A DNA stretch of 40,146 nt. It comes from a virus. The stretch spans positions 1 to 40,146 of IMG/VR virus record IMGVR_UViG_3300046804_001050. One strand, given 5' to 3'. The notes beneath the pieces were generated by a model. It was not told the origin of the DNA, searched no databases, and saw only the letters and a list, made by a program, of their open reading frames with translations. Position 1 is the first letter of the stretch. Every line of letters starts with the position of its first letter. Both the position numbers and the translations under genes were made by a program. Positions 7,007 through 14,918 of this stretch are shown piece by piece.

Positions 7007-8946
7007 TTGCCATACCTCGTCATGATTTTGATTTCTACATCCAACGGTAGCCCAGTTGCCCAAGCCGGTTCAGTAACCATGATTTGACGCAAGGCCTCCT
7101 TCCTTTCTTCTGCGTCTCCTGCTCTGCACTCAATGACCACTTCGTCATGAACGTGCAGAACGCAATCAGGGATTGATCTGAGCGTGGCTCTGAGAACGTC
7201 ATTGGCTGCGGCTTGGCAGATGTTTTCTGCCGCGAGACCTTTCCAGAGACGGGCACGCGGCCAGACTTCGGCTTTCGCTTCGGGTTTCCAGCTTGCTTTG
7301 GCATAAGTAACTCCATCATTGTCTAGTTTAGCGAACGGATAGCAAAGAATACGACCAGATGGGAGAGCATACCAAAGATGCTGCCCGTCAAACAAATAAG
7401 TCACGCGGCCTGCGTGGAATTCCTTACCTGTGTTGCGCATGGCGCGGGTGTAGGCGGTCTCAAGGTTCTGCCAGTAGCGCACAGCCCAGACGTTAGCACG
7501 CCGCCAAGCGTCCACAGTGCGCTTAGAATCGGACTCCTTCATGGTCAGGCCATAGGCTCGACCCATCGCTGTGAACGCCCCTAAGCCGCCGCCGTAGCCG
7601 CAGGCGAGCGAGGCGACCTTGCCTATAAATCTCTGGTCAGGCGTGACCTGTTCTTCTGCCACTTTGTAAATGCCAGCCGCCTCTTTAATGTATATGTCAC
7701 GGCCTGAGCGGAACACATCAAGCACCGCGTCAGCGTCAGGCTCGTTCGACAGCCACGGGTTCATACGCGCTTCGATCGCTCGCCAGTCAGCCACGACGAA
7801 CACGTTGCCCTTCTCTGGGATCAATGCAGGGCGCAGCATACCGCGCAGCACATCAGTGATCCGCTTGCCATGTGCAGGGATCAACTCATGCCCCCGCACC
7901 ATTGCTTGTCTTGTGGCCTCTGGGTCTTTGGCGACCTTGCGTGTGAAGTTGTGCACCTGTGCGCCGTAAGATGACGCACGGCCTGTGGCTGCACCGCCAG
8001 CAAACACGAACGCGCCGCGCACCCGTTCATCTTCATCGTCAGCTAAATTAGCCAAGCGTTCAAATTTGGCCACAGATGATGCCCACAAGTCATCTGCGCA
8101 TTGGATCACTTCTTTCACATGCGGCGGTACTTGTTCAGGGTCTTCAATGGCAAGCAGATTAGCTCGCACACTCTTGTCAATCGACTGCTTCGGCTCGCCA
8201 TCTTTATAGACGCGCATGAGTTTAAGTGCTTCATCACCCAAGCGTGCAGCGACCCACTCACGCATCTTAGGCGAACGCACTGACAGTATCTCGCCGTCAG
8301 TCACTTCCGCAACGATGCGCTGAATATCATCTTGTTCTGTTGCAGCGTACTGCATCGCTGAATAGCAGAGCGGCACATCGACCTTGACGCCTCTGTCATT
8401 GATGCGCTCGTTGACATGATAGTCAGCGAGTTCTTCATCAGACAACGGCCTCATGCTCTTGCTCACTGCCCGCATGACTTCTACGTCTGTCTCACAGTAA
8501 CGAATCATCTCCTGCATTAAAACAGGGTCTTCGTTGAACGAGCCATCAGCACGCGGGATAGATAGCAGGCGAATGAGTTGTGCGCCTCTGTGATCTTTAC
8601 GCATAGATGCGCCAGCGAAGCGGCCTGCATCTTCAAGCGAACCTGGAGCGCAATTAGCGCGGGCTTGTGTAGCAGTGCAATAAAATTGAGAAAGATCAAA
8701 ATTGATCTGCAATACATACCAGAAAATTAAACGCTCAAACGCGGCGTTGTGAGCGTAGATCATTCCATCGTAATTTTTTACATCGTATGGAAACGGCTTA
8801 TCAGGCGTCCACGTTTTAACGTCGCCATCATCAAACGCATACGACATACACAGCACTTCGGTGCTGCGGTCTTGTGCGTAGTTGTACACGCCGCAGGTCT
8901 TTAAGTCACGACGGCTGCGTGTTTCAAAATCTAGATATAGTGGCAT
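7003..8946 (-). CDS. Family A DNA polymerase with 3'-5' exonuclease
   Basis: 647 residues. Exonuclease motifs: ExoI YLDFET (D6, E8), ExoII around YAHNAAFE (64-71), ExoIII YCETDVEVM (D154). Polymerase motifs: A in VVADWRAIEAR (D387), B around 'RFIGKVASLACGYGGG' (439-454), C in VLHVHDEVVIE (HDE 600-602). No 5'-3' exonuclease domain, as usual in phages. It should be the replicative polymerase. The ATG is fixed by ExoI lying at residue 6. The start has no free ribosome-binding site: a terminator-like hairpin ends directly before it. Confidence 0.95.
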   Translation of the reverse strand: MPLYLDFETRSRRDLKTCGVYNYAQDRSTEVLCMSYAFDDGDVKTWTPDKPFPYDVKNYDGMIYAHNAAFERLIFWYVLQINFDLSQFYCTATQARANCAPGSLEDAGRFAGASMRKDHRGAQLIRLLSIPRADGSFNEDPVLMQEMIRYCETDVEVMRAVSKSMRPLSDEELADYHVNERINDRGVKVDVPLCYSAMQYAATEQDDIQRIVAEVTDGEILSVRSPKMREWVAARLGDEALKLMRVYKDGEPKQSIDKSVRANLLAIEDPEQVPPHVKEVIQCADDLWASSVAKFERLANLADDEDERVRGAFVFAGGAATGRASSYGAQVHNFTRKVAKDPEATRQAMVRGHELIPAHGKRITDVLRGMLRPALIPEKGNVFVVADWRAIEARMNPWLSNEPDADAVLDVFRSGRDIYIKEAAGIYKVAEEQVTPDQRFIGKVASLACGYGGGLGAFTAMGRAYGLTMKESDSKRTVDAWRRANVWAVRYWQNLETAYTRAMRNTGKEFHAGRVTYLFDGQHLWYALPSGRILCYPFAKLDNDGVTYAKASWKPEAKAEVWPRARLWKGLAAENICQAAANDVLRATLRSIPDCVLHVHDEVVIECRAGDAEERKEALRQIMVTEPAWATGLPLDVEIKIMTRYGK

Positions 8947-8976
8947 ATAAAAATGGGGGCTGTGCGGCAGCCCCCA
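8947..8976 (-). terminator. Terminator/attenuator hairpin abutting the polymerase start
   Basis: On the - strand a 9-bp stem TGGGGGCTG/CAGCCCCCA with a 5-nt loop is followed by TTTTTATATG; that ATG is the start of DNA polymerase. The only purine-rich candidate for ribosome binding (GGTGGGGG) is in or next to the left arm of the stem. It should terminate part of the transcription from the gene at 8982 and also restrict polymerase translation. Confidence 0.75.
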
Positions 8977-8981
8977 CCAGA

Positions 8982-9623
8982 TTAGCTACGACGACGACGA
9001 CCTGATGCCCCCGCATCTGCCGCCGCTTCCGCAGCAACTTCTTCTTTCGCTTGCTCGCCTTCCATTGAAATCCAATCAACGATTTCAAACACGGGCGTGT
9101 AAATACGTCCGTAGCTCTTGTGCTGATAGTGTTCCTTTTTCAAGTTCACAACAGGCACAGGCTTAGAAGGGTCTTTCTCCACCTGATTGGCAATGCTCAC
9201 AGCAAGTGCTTGTACGGCCTTCTTACCGCCTACAGACGTCACGCTGTAGCGTGCATCCATACCAGTATCTTCACCGCTTAAACACTTCAATGACATACCG
9301 ACTTGTGCTTCCCAGCCTTTCTTTGCGGCTGGTGGTGCTACGCCCAGATCGGGCAATGGCTCGCTGATGCTTACCATTTTCTCGCCAAGCACTTCACCGT
9401 CACCCCAAGCAATAAACCCGTGCGTAAATGAGAACGGATTGATTGCCCAACGTGCATCGGCCTCAGCTTCAGTCTGGTCAGCACCGAATACCCAATGACC
9501 GGTCTTGTCCATCTTGATGATGACAGAACCAACATTGTTAGTGGTTTCGAGCTTACGCAGAGTAGACGCGAGGTCTTGAACGGCAGGAAGGCCAGCTTTA
9601 GAAAAAGCAACTAGATTAGACAT
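8982..9623 (-). CDS. Putative ssDNA-binding replication protein
   Basis: 213 residues. No catalytic motif; mixed beta-rich domain (about 20-185) with aromatic and basic positions (HWVFG, FSFTHGFIAWGDGE, YGRIYTPVFEIVDW) and a low-complexity Ala/Glu tail ending in SGRRRRS. It lies between a Cas4-like nuclease and the family A polymerase, where many phages keep their ssDNA-binding protein. The role is inferred mainly from position; the basic rather than acidic tail differs from bacterial SSB. Its transcript meets the hairpin at 8947-8976. Confidence 0.55.
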   Translation of the reverse strand: MSNLVAFSKAGLPAVQDLASTLRKLETTNNVGSVIIKMDKTGHWVFGADQTEAEADARWAINPFSFTHGFIAWGDGEVLGEKMVSISEPLPDLGVAPPAAKKGWEAQVGMSLKCLSGEDTGMDARYSVTSVGGKKAVQALAVSIANQVEKDPSKPVPVVNLKKEHYQHKSYGRIYTPVFEIVDWISMEGEQAKEEVAAEAAADAGASGRRRRS

Positions 9624-9636
9624 GATATACCTCAGT

Positions 9637-10764
9637 TTAGACTATTTTAGAAAGAGCAGCAGTGAGTTGCTGCCCGATGAGTAACACGGCAGGGCGCGGA
9701 TCAGAATCCGGCACTAACGTGTTGCCTGAAGACAAGGCTACCACTGATCCCTCTGGCAAGGCAAGTTTCAGTTTCTTCAACTTCTTCTCCGCCTGTGCAG
9801 GAGTAATCAATGATGATTCCATGACTTCATGCTCTGGGAGTGATTGAAGCAGTGCAGCGCGAGCATCGCCTTCATTCACCCATTGTCTTGTTGAGCGTTT
9901 CGCTACCAGCTTATAGCCTGGCAGCCCTTGGCCTGACTCAGCCATTTGAAACGCTAATGCGCGAAGGTCTTTGATCCATTCTTCTAATAGATCAGCCTTA
10001 GCAAGATATTCAGCGATGCCTTGTGCATCTAATGATTTTAATGCAGTGTTTGCAGCGCGTTCGAGTTGACCTGTCATCAATGGACAGATCGGCTTGGCTG
10101 CACACCATTTGCAATGATCGCCCATTGACAATGGAGCATCAGGTGTCAATGCAAGACGCACTGCCATCACTAACGTATTAGCAAATTGTTCAATGCGTTC
10201 GGGTGTAGTGATCCATCGACGAATGTAGGGCGGCTGTACAATGACACATTCAATTTCTTTAACGCCTTCAAATGCCCATTTTGTACGCTCTGTGCGCATG
10301 GCACAGGCCGCATAAAACATTAGCTGAGGGTTCTCCTCCACATCGACGACAACACCGTCGCCAAACTTCCAATCAAGAACAATGGCGCGAGAGCGAATAC
10401 GACCAATGAGATCAGTAGAACCAAAGACACCGCTGAGAGTGTCTCCAAAATATACTCGAGATTCAACTTCATATTCCATCTCCTTATTAGGATCAACTTC
10501 ATCAAGCAACGCCAACGCAGGTGCAATCTTATTGTCATACAATTCTTGGTCAAACACAATGCCGCGATATTGACTGCCAAATAAATCTTCTGGCTTTTCG
10601 TCAAACTCAAGGATCAATGCGATCATGTTGTGTAGCAGCGTGCCGGTGTCGGCGTATTTGCTGCTAGGCTGCGGCGGCATCTTTTGCACTAGCGCAACAG
10701 AGCCTGGACAGTTTATGACGCGCTTGGCGGTGCTACCGCCGACTATATTACTGTGTGCTGACAT
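9637..10764 (-). CDS. DUF2800 PD-(D/E)XK nuclease, Cas4/RecB-like
   Basis: 375 residues. 'SVFGSTDLIGRI...AIVLDWKFGDG...ENPQLMFYA' carries the PD-(D/E)XK set D118, D131, K133 and Q147, with H45 in 'GTLLHNM' as the upstream histidine. Cysteines C19 near the N-terminus and C218, C221, C227 near the middle have the spacing of the iron-sulphur cluster of Cas4/AddB-type exonucleases. Such proteins act in phage recombination or end processing. GAGG lies 5 nt before the ATG, and a near-consensus promoter begins 28 nt upstream. Confidence 0.8.
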   Translation of the reverse strand: MSAHSNIVGGSTAKRVINCPGSVALVQKMPPQPSSKYADTGTLLHNMIALILEFDEKPEDLFGSQYRGIVFDQELYDNKIAPALALLDEVDPNKEMEYEVESRVYFGDTLSGVFGSTDLIGRIRSRAIVLDWKFGDGVVVDVEENPQLMFYAACAMRTERTKWAFEGVKEIECVIVQPPYIRRWITTPERIEQFANTLVMAVRLALTPDAPLSMGDHCKWCAAKPICPLMTGQLERAANTALKSLDAQGIAEYLAKADLLEEWIKDLRALAFQMAESGQGLPGYKLVAKRSTRQWVNEGDARAALLQSLPEHEVMESSLITPAQAEKKLKKLKLALPEGSVVALSSGNTLVPDSDPRPAVLLIGQQLTAALSKIV

Positions 10765-10791
10765 ATTATCCTCGTGTGTTAATGAGGCGGG

Positions 10792-10820
10792 ACAATACGC
10801 CGCAAAATAATAGTTGTCAA
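10792..10820 (-). promoter_or_regulatory. Leftward sigma70-type promoter of the replication operon
   Basis: On the - strand -35 TTGACA (10820-10815), 17-nt spacer, -10 TATTGT (10797-10792), 27 nt before the start of the DUF2800 gene. Its -35 lies in the palindrome AGTTGTCAACT (10812-10822), which also supplies the -35 of the rightward promoter. Confidence 0.75.
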
Positions 10821-10842
10821 CTTTTTATTTATTCTTTATAGT
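10814..10842 (+). promoter_or_regulatory. Rightward sigma70-type promoter of the VRR-NUC operon
   Basis: -35 TTGTCA (10814-10819), 17-nt spacer, -10 TATAGT (10837-10842). Expected transcription start is about 10849, the A of the VRR-NUC start codon. It shares its -35 with the leftward promoter and contains GTTGTCA, the core of the repeats at the window ends. Confidence 0.75.
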
Positions 10843-10848
10843 CGCCCT

Positions 10849-11139
10849 ATGAAAGAAAGCGAAGTCGAGCGCCACTTAGTATGGCATGTATTACGGATGG
10901 GCGGTAGGTCATACAAGTTCGCCAGCCCTGCGCACCGAGGCGTGGCTGATCGCATCGTGTGCTTACCGAATGGCGATACGTGGTTCATCGAATTGAAAGC
11001 TAAAGGCGGACGTCTAGCGCCGTTACAGGAACGCTTTGCGCTGGAGATGGAAGAACAGAACCAGCTCTATGCTTGCCTGTGGACAACGCATCAGATTGAC
11101 GAATGGGTCGAATCGCTGGGGTTAGAATGGCTGCATTAA
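10849..11139 (+). CDS. VRR-NUC domain nuclease
   Basis: 96 residues, the usual length of the stand-alone phage form. VRR-NUC pattern: N-terminal E4, 'HRGVADRIV' with D34, 'WFIELKAKGGRLAPLQ' with E48, K50 and Q60. This PD-(D/E)XK subgroup cuts branched or flap DNA, and phages often place it next to an SNF2-like helicase, as here. No ribosome-binding site precedes the ATG, and the promoter predicts transcription from the start codon, so the mRNA is probably leaderless. The stop overlaps the SNF2 gene by 13 nt. Confidence 0.85.
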   Translation: MKESEVERHLVWHVLRMGGRSYKFASPAHRGVADRIVCLPNGDTWFIELKAKGGRLAPLQERFALEMEEQNQLYACLWTTHQIDEWVESLGLEWLH

Positions 11140-12461
11140 GACCCTACCAAGAACTCGCGGCTGATTTCCTCTACGCCAACGACCGCGCCATGATGCTTGC
11201 GCCTGTGGGTGCAGGCAAGACCTGCACTGCGCTGACGGCGATGCAGGCAATGATTAAAGACGGCATTGTCAAGAGGTTTCTTGTTGTTGCGCCCAAGCGC
11301 GTATGCGAGTCGGTCTGGCCTGTCGAAGCTAAGAAATGGGCGCAAATGGATGTCGCTGTGGCTGTCGGTACGCCAAGCGCACGAATGAAAGCGCTTAATT
11401 CTAAAGCGCCTGTCGTGGTGACAAACTATGACAACCTACAATGGCTGGCAGGCCAAGACTTAAACTTTGACGGCATCGTGTTTGACGAGTTGACCAAGAT
11501 GAAGAACCCGTCAGGCAAACGCTTCAAAGCGCTGCACAAGATCATCGACCAGTTCAAGGTTCGTATTGGCTTGACAGGCTCATTCACCAGCAACGGATTA
11601 GAAGATGTGTTCGGTCAGTGCAAGATCATCGACCAGTCGCTGCTAGGCCGTAGCAAAGGCGCGTTCATGCAAACGTACTTTATACCGATCAATCCTGAGT
11701 ACGGCGAGTGGATGCCACGCCCCAAGGCGCTTGAGCATGTGATGGCGAAGATCAAGCCTGCGACCTTTGTGCTAGAAGCCGGTGAATATAAAGACAAGCT
11801 GCCAGAACTGCATACCGTTGAGCTGCGCTGCGACATGGATCGCACGCTGTATGAAAAAATGAAGCGTGACTTTGTAGTGCAGTTTCCCTCTGCCGAAGTG
11901 ATAGCTGCAAACGCTGCGGTAGTGACTGGCAAGCTACAGCAGATGGCTGGTGGCTGGGTGTATGAGACCACGACAACGCCGACAGATGTCGCAGGTAAAT
12001 TCAAGACCACGCAGACGCCCGTATGGTTTAGCAGCCACAAGTTTGATTTATTAGATGACTTACTACAGGAGAATCAACATGCTAATACCATTATTTTCTA
12101 TATGTACAAGGAAGAATTGGCGGAACTTAAAAGGCGCTATCCGCAGGCTATTACTTTGGATGACGAAAATGCTATAGAAAGATGGAACAAAGGCGAAATA
12201 GAACTGTTATTAGCTCATCCGAAAAGCGCACAATTTGGCTTGAACTTACAGTTTGGGGGAAATAGAATGGTATTTACCAGCCTGCCGTGGAGTCTTACGG
12301 ATTTTGAACAAGCGATTGGACGAATTCACCGTAGCGGACAACGGCACGATGTTTGGGTATACATACTTCTAACCAACAAAACAGTGGATGAAAAAATATG
12401 GGCGGCGCTAAACGACAAACAGACTCTGGCACAGATAGCAATGGACGAACTTGCGCCATAG
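11127..12461 (+). CDS. SNF2-family helicase/translocase
   Basis: 444 residues from the ATG at 11127, which follows GGGG by about 6 nt; an in-frame ATG at 11103 would add only eight residues. Motif I APVGAGKTCTAL (about 25-36), motif II FDELTK, motif III LTGS, motif VI QAIGRIHRSGQR near the C-terminus. It is the compact phage form with two RecA-like domains, likely an ATP-dependent translocase acting with the VRR-NUC nuclease in replication or recombination. From about 12040 on, base use becomes clearly more AT-rich than in the first two thirds, continuing into the HNH/AP2 gene that overlaps its end. Confidence 0.9.
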   Translation: MAALRPYQELAADFLYANDRAMMLAPVGAGKTCTALTAMQAMIKDGIVKRFLVVAPKRVCESVWPVEAKKWAQMDVAVAVGTPSARMKALNSKAPVVVTNYDNLQWLAGQDLNFDGIVFDELTKMKNPSGKRFKALHKIIDQFKVRIGLTGSFTSNGLEDVFGQCKIIDQSLLGRSKGAFMQTYFIPINPEYGEWMPRPKALEHVMAKIKPATFVLEAGEYKDKLPELHTVELRCDMDRTLYEKMKRDFVVQFPSAEVIAANAAVVTGKLQQMAGGWVYETTTTPTDVAGKFKTTQTPVWFSSHKFDLLDDLLQENQHANTIIFYMYKEELAELKRRYPQAITLDDENAIERWNKGEIELLLAHPKSAQFGLNLQFGGNRMVFTSLPWSLTDFEQAIGRIHRSGQRHDVWVYILLTNKTVDEKIWAALNDKQTLAQIAMDELAP

Positions 12462-13078
12462 GCGATAAGTTTAATTACCTAACGGTTATTAACGAGCCAA
12501 AAACCAAAAGGAAAAATACTTATGTTGATTGCAGGTGCGATTGTGGTGCTGTTCGTAATATTCGTTTATCTAGACTTTTAGACGGCGAAACTAAGTCTTG
12601 TGGCTGTAAGCATAAAGAATACTTGCGTGCGAAATTTACCATTCATGGGCGATATTTTGAGCCAGAGTATAGAGTTTGGACTAATATGAAAAAACGATGC
12701 ACCGATCCAAGGCTTGCCAAATGGTACTCAACTATATCTGTATGTGAACGATGGTTGAATAACTACGATGCGTTTATACAAGATGTTGGCCGTAAACCAT
12801 CAGACAAACATACGTTAGATAGGATTGACAGCACTGGCAATTATGAGCCTGCTAATGTTCGTTGGGTCACTATGTCAACGCAGTCGCGTAACACTAAAAA
12901 CCATTGCACCAATAAAACAGGTATACGCGGTGTAAGTTGGTCTAAAGCAAAAAATAAATGGCGTGCAGCTATTTATGTGCACAACAAGCAAAAGCATGTT
13001 GGGTATTTTGATTCTATTGACGATGCTAAATTGGCTAGAAAAGAAGCCGAAGCTAAATACTGGAGTGAAGTGAAATGA
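12398..13078 (+). CDS. HNH endonuclease with AP2 domain (homing-type)
   Basis: 226 residues. N-terminal part 'IGDKFNYLTVI...CRCDCGA...SCGCKHKE' with cysteine pairs as in many HNH/AP2 phage proteins; central HNH region 'KHTLDRIDSTGNYEPANVRWVT...QSRNTKN'; C-terminal AP2 DNA-binding domain 'GIRGVSWSKAKNKWRAAIYVHNKQKHVGYF'. Such proteins are free-standing homing endonucleases. It overlaps the SNF2 gene by 64 nt in another frame and is AT-rich compared with the genes upstream, both signs of later arrival. The first 20 residues look non-conserved and may be translation of SNF2 sequence forced by the insertion. Confidence 0.8.
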   Translation: MGGAKRQTDSGTDSNGRTCAIGDKFNYLTVINEPKTKRKNTYVDCRCDCGAVRNIRLSRLLDGETKSCGCKHKEYLRAKFTIHGRYFEPEYRVWTNMKKRCTDPRLAKWYSTISVCERWLNNYDAFIQDVGRKPSDKHTLDRIDSTGNYEPANVRWVTMSTQSRNTKNHCTNKTGIRGVSWSKAKNKWRAAIYVHNKQKHVGYFDSIDDAKLARKEAEAKYWSEVK

Positions 13079-13305
13079 ATTGGGCAGAAGATAACGGTAT
13101 AGATATTGGTGATGCAGATGACTTTGATCAAGATGTTGAGTATCAAGTCGAGCATCTTTGGCAAACAAAAGATGGCAGAACGATCAAGATTTCTGAGATG
13201 ACAAACCAGCATCTATACAACGCATACAAATTGAAAGGCGCTCAAAGTTTGCAACATGAAATGATATTGCGGTTGTTTAAGAAAGCCTTTGAGGATGTGA
13301 AATGA
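13075..13305 (+). CDS. Conserved small phage protein, unknown
   Basis: 76 residues, acidic at the N-terminus (DNGIDIGDADDFDQD), then 'WQTKDGRTIKISEMTNQHLYNAYKL', a pattern found in small phage proteins near recombination genes. No known function. It overlaps the stop of the HNH/AP2 gene by 4 nt (ATGA) and shares its AT-rich base use. Confidence 0.65.
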   Translation: MNWAEDNGIDIGDADDFDQDVEYQVEHLWQTKDGRTIKISEMTNQHLYNAYKLKGAQSLQHEMILRLFKKAFEDVK

Positions 13306-13341
13306 GAACAAACGTAGCAATTTTTAGAACGGTGAACTGAA

Positions 13342-13527
13342 ATGAATTGGCGTGAGATGAACAAATACTTGATGCAGTTGTCAGAACAAGAACTGCTTAA
13401 TATGCTTAATGAAGAACGCAACGGCGCTCGCCGTGAATCAGCACTGGTACGTATACATCAGCGGTATAGTGCGCTGCGTACTATCCGTGAACGTGAGGAA
13501 ATACTGGCAGAGGCTCGAATCGTATGA
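13342..13527 (+). CDS. Small helical protein, unknown
   Basis: 61 residues, highly charged, fully helical (QELLNMLNEERNGARRESAL...TIREREEILAEAR). The sequence around its start (TGAAATGAATTGG) repeats that around the start of the gene at 13075. Its stop overlaps the next start (ATGA). Function unknown. Confidence 0.6.
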   Translation: MNWREMNKYLMQLSEQELLNMLNEERNGARRESALVRIHQRYSALRTIREREEILAEARIV

Positions 13528-13661
13528 CTAAGTTTGGTTATTACGTCATCGAACGTCTATGCACTGCCTGCGGTAAGCACAAGCCCATCCGTGGCGGTAC
13601 GGTTGCACCGCGCTTTAAGTGTGCGCAGTGCTCGCCGAAAAAGAAGAAAAAGAAAGAATAG
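13524..13661 (+). CDS. Small zinc-ribbon protein
   Basis: 45 residues. Two CxxC pairs, LCTACGK and FKCAQCS, about 19 residues apart form a typical zinc ribbon, followed by a Lys-rich tail (SPKKKKKKE). A small DNA- or RNA-polymerase-binding protein is possible. Translationally coupled to the gene before it by ATGA. Confidence 0.6.
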   Translation: MTKFGYYVIERLCTACGKHKPIRGGTVAPRFKCAQCSPKKKKKKE

Positions 13662-13695
13662 CCATGCTGTTGTTGTTTGTGCTATGGCTATTTTT
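13657..13695 (+). terminator. Terminator at the convergent junction
   Basis: Stem AATAGCCAT (13657-13665) with ATGGCTATT (13684-13692), 18-nt loop, followed by TTT on the + strand. The - strand side reads into a T/C-rich stretch, so it may work both ways. It separates the rightward VRR-NUC operon from the end of the leftward late operon. Confidence 0.5.
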
Positions 13696-13726
13696 GATCT
13701 GGTTGTCAGTCAAATATCTGCTTTAG
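13664..13726 (+). CDS. Possible 20-residue membrane peptide
   Basis: MLLLFVLWLFLIWLSVKYLL is a continuous membrane segment with a KY end. It starts 2 nt after the zinc-ribbon gene and overlaps the end of the convergent gene by 4 nt. Most of it lies in the terminator stem-loop, and no ribosome-binding site is clear, so it may be chance. Confidence 0.3.
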   Translation: MLLLFVLWLFLIWLSVKYLL

Positions 13727-13974
13727 CCGATGTCAGTTAAAATCCATTGTGGCGTATCGTCTATCCAGACATCTGCGCGGAAGAATTTTTGCTTGGCTTT
13801 TCTACCTGTATATATTACAGGTACAGGCATATCTGTTAAGCGTTCATCTTCGCTATCATGTCGCATAGTTACGATGTCAACTGTATGACCTCTAGCTCTG
13901 GCCTCGCGTATAACATTAGTCCAGAATACAGGGTCTAACGTATAAGTCTTATCGTAATCTAGTGCTATTCTCAC
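13723..13974 (-). CDS. Small HAD-like phosphatase
   Basis: 83 residues. 'IALDYDKTYTLDP' gives the HAD motif I DxDxT near the N-terminus; 'VDIVTMRH' resembles motif II; 'DVWIDDTPQW' supplies the acidic motif IV. The lysine motif III would be in 'GRKAKQKFF'. It is a compact cap-less form often found in phages; the substrate is unknown. Its ATG overlaps the stop of the phosphoesterase gene (last gene of the late operon). Confidence 0.75.
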   Translation of the reverse strand: MRIALDYDKTYTLDPVFWTNVIREARARGHTVDIVTMRHDSEDERLTDMPVPVIYTGRKAKQKFFRADVWIDDTPQWILTDIG

Positions 13975-14918
13975 ACTACGCTGCCTCTGAAGTACGCTTG
14001 GCTGCCCATAACGTAACAGAACTCAGGCCATAGCAGTTTGCCGTTGGCGTACTTCAGAATGGCAAAGCCCTGCACATGCGGCACGCCATCTTCTGTATAG
14101 TCGAACGCATCTGAGCTAGGGTCAGACAACGAGCCGCAGTCAACGCTGAACTTAAAGTCGTGGTACTGCGGCATCGCCATACAGCCCAGCTTATGTAGAT
14201 GTCCATGCACGTAATGACAGCCTGCTTTTTGTGCTTGTTGGGCAAGTGCTCCACCCAAATGCCTGTGACGAACGATTGTGTTGCTGTTGATCTCCAGCGT
14301 CCACGACAACGGCCAACTAGGAATATAGTCCTCTAGCTTAGTGCCTGGCAGGTTCTCCATGTGCGGGGCGTTCATTGCAAGATACCGCGACAAACGCGCA
14401 TCGTGGTTGCCCAGCGTCATGTATGTGATTGCACCTTTCGCTGCCTTCTTAATGGCTGTCATTGACTCGCAAACGCAGGCCAACTGTTCCTGCAACGACA
14501 CAGGCTGATGCCAACCGCGTGTTGGGTCGTGTCTGCCGATCTGCGTGCCGTCAAGCGCATCGCCGCCGCACAGCACAGCCTTTGGTTTTAGCTCTTTAAT
14601 TAGCTTTATAAGCGCATCCTGAGCCACAGTGTTGTGGTCAGGATAAAAATGAGGGTCACTAAAAATAATGACATAGCCGTCTTTTACTTCAAGTTGTCTG
14701 CGTTTTTCAAAATGTACTGCGGGGGCTTCGTCTGGTGAAAAGGTTGTTCTACGATTGTCTGAATGGATTGTCGGTAAGTCATGTCCTTGACTGACTAATT
14801 TCGCCCTACGGACATGAATGTTTTTAACATTGATGCCTAGTTCCATTGCAACTTTGGTAGGGGAGTGATGTTTCTTCCAGACTTCTATAAATTTTGCATC
14901 GGTTACTTTAGTTGTCAT
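13971..14918 (-). CDS. Calcineurin-like metallophosphoesterase with N-terminal HTH
   Basis: 315 residues. Residues about 8-48 look like a helix-turn-helix that recognises a repetitive or DNA ligand ('TKVAMELGINVKNIHVRRAKL'). The phosphoesterase part has all metal motifs: SDPH (87-90), GGD (118-120), GNHD (170-173), a later H, and GHLH (239-242). Phage members of this type are conserved near DNA metabolism genes; the substrate is unknown. The start overlaps the zincin-like gene by 11 nt. Confidence 0.85.
   Translation of the reverse strand: MTTKVTDAKFIEVWKKHHSPTKVAMELGINVKNIHVRRAKLVSQGHDLPTIHSDNRRTTFSPDEAPAVHFEKRRQLEVKDGYVIIFSDPHFYPDHNTVAQDALIKLIKELKPKAVLCGGDALDGTQIGRHDPTRGWHQPVSLQEQLACVCESMTAIKKAAKGAITYMTLGNHDARLSRYLAMNAPHMENLPGTKLEDYIPSWPLSWTLEINSNTIVRHRHLGGALAQQAQKAGCHYVHGHLHKLGCMAMPQYHDFKFSVDCGSLSDPSSDAFDYTEDGVPHVQGFAILKYANGKLLWPEFCYVMGSQAYFRGSVV

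Noticed and set aside
4080-10764. Full 2-aminoadenine (Z-genome) pathway
   Set aside because: No PurZ-like adenylosuccinate synthetase anywhere in the window; one MazZ-like protein is not enough.
13302-13340. 12-codon frame MRTNVAIFRTVN after the 13075 gene
   Set aside because: It is coupled by ATGA but too short to support; more likely a spacer before the 13342 gene.
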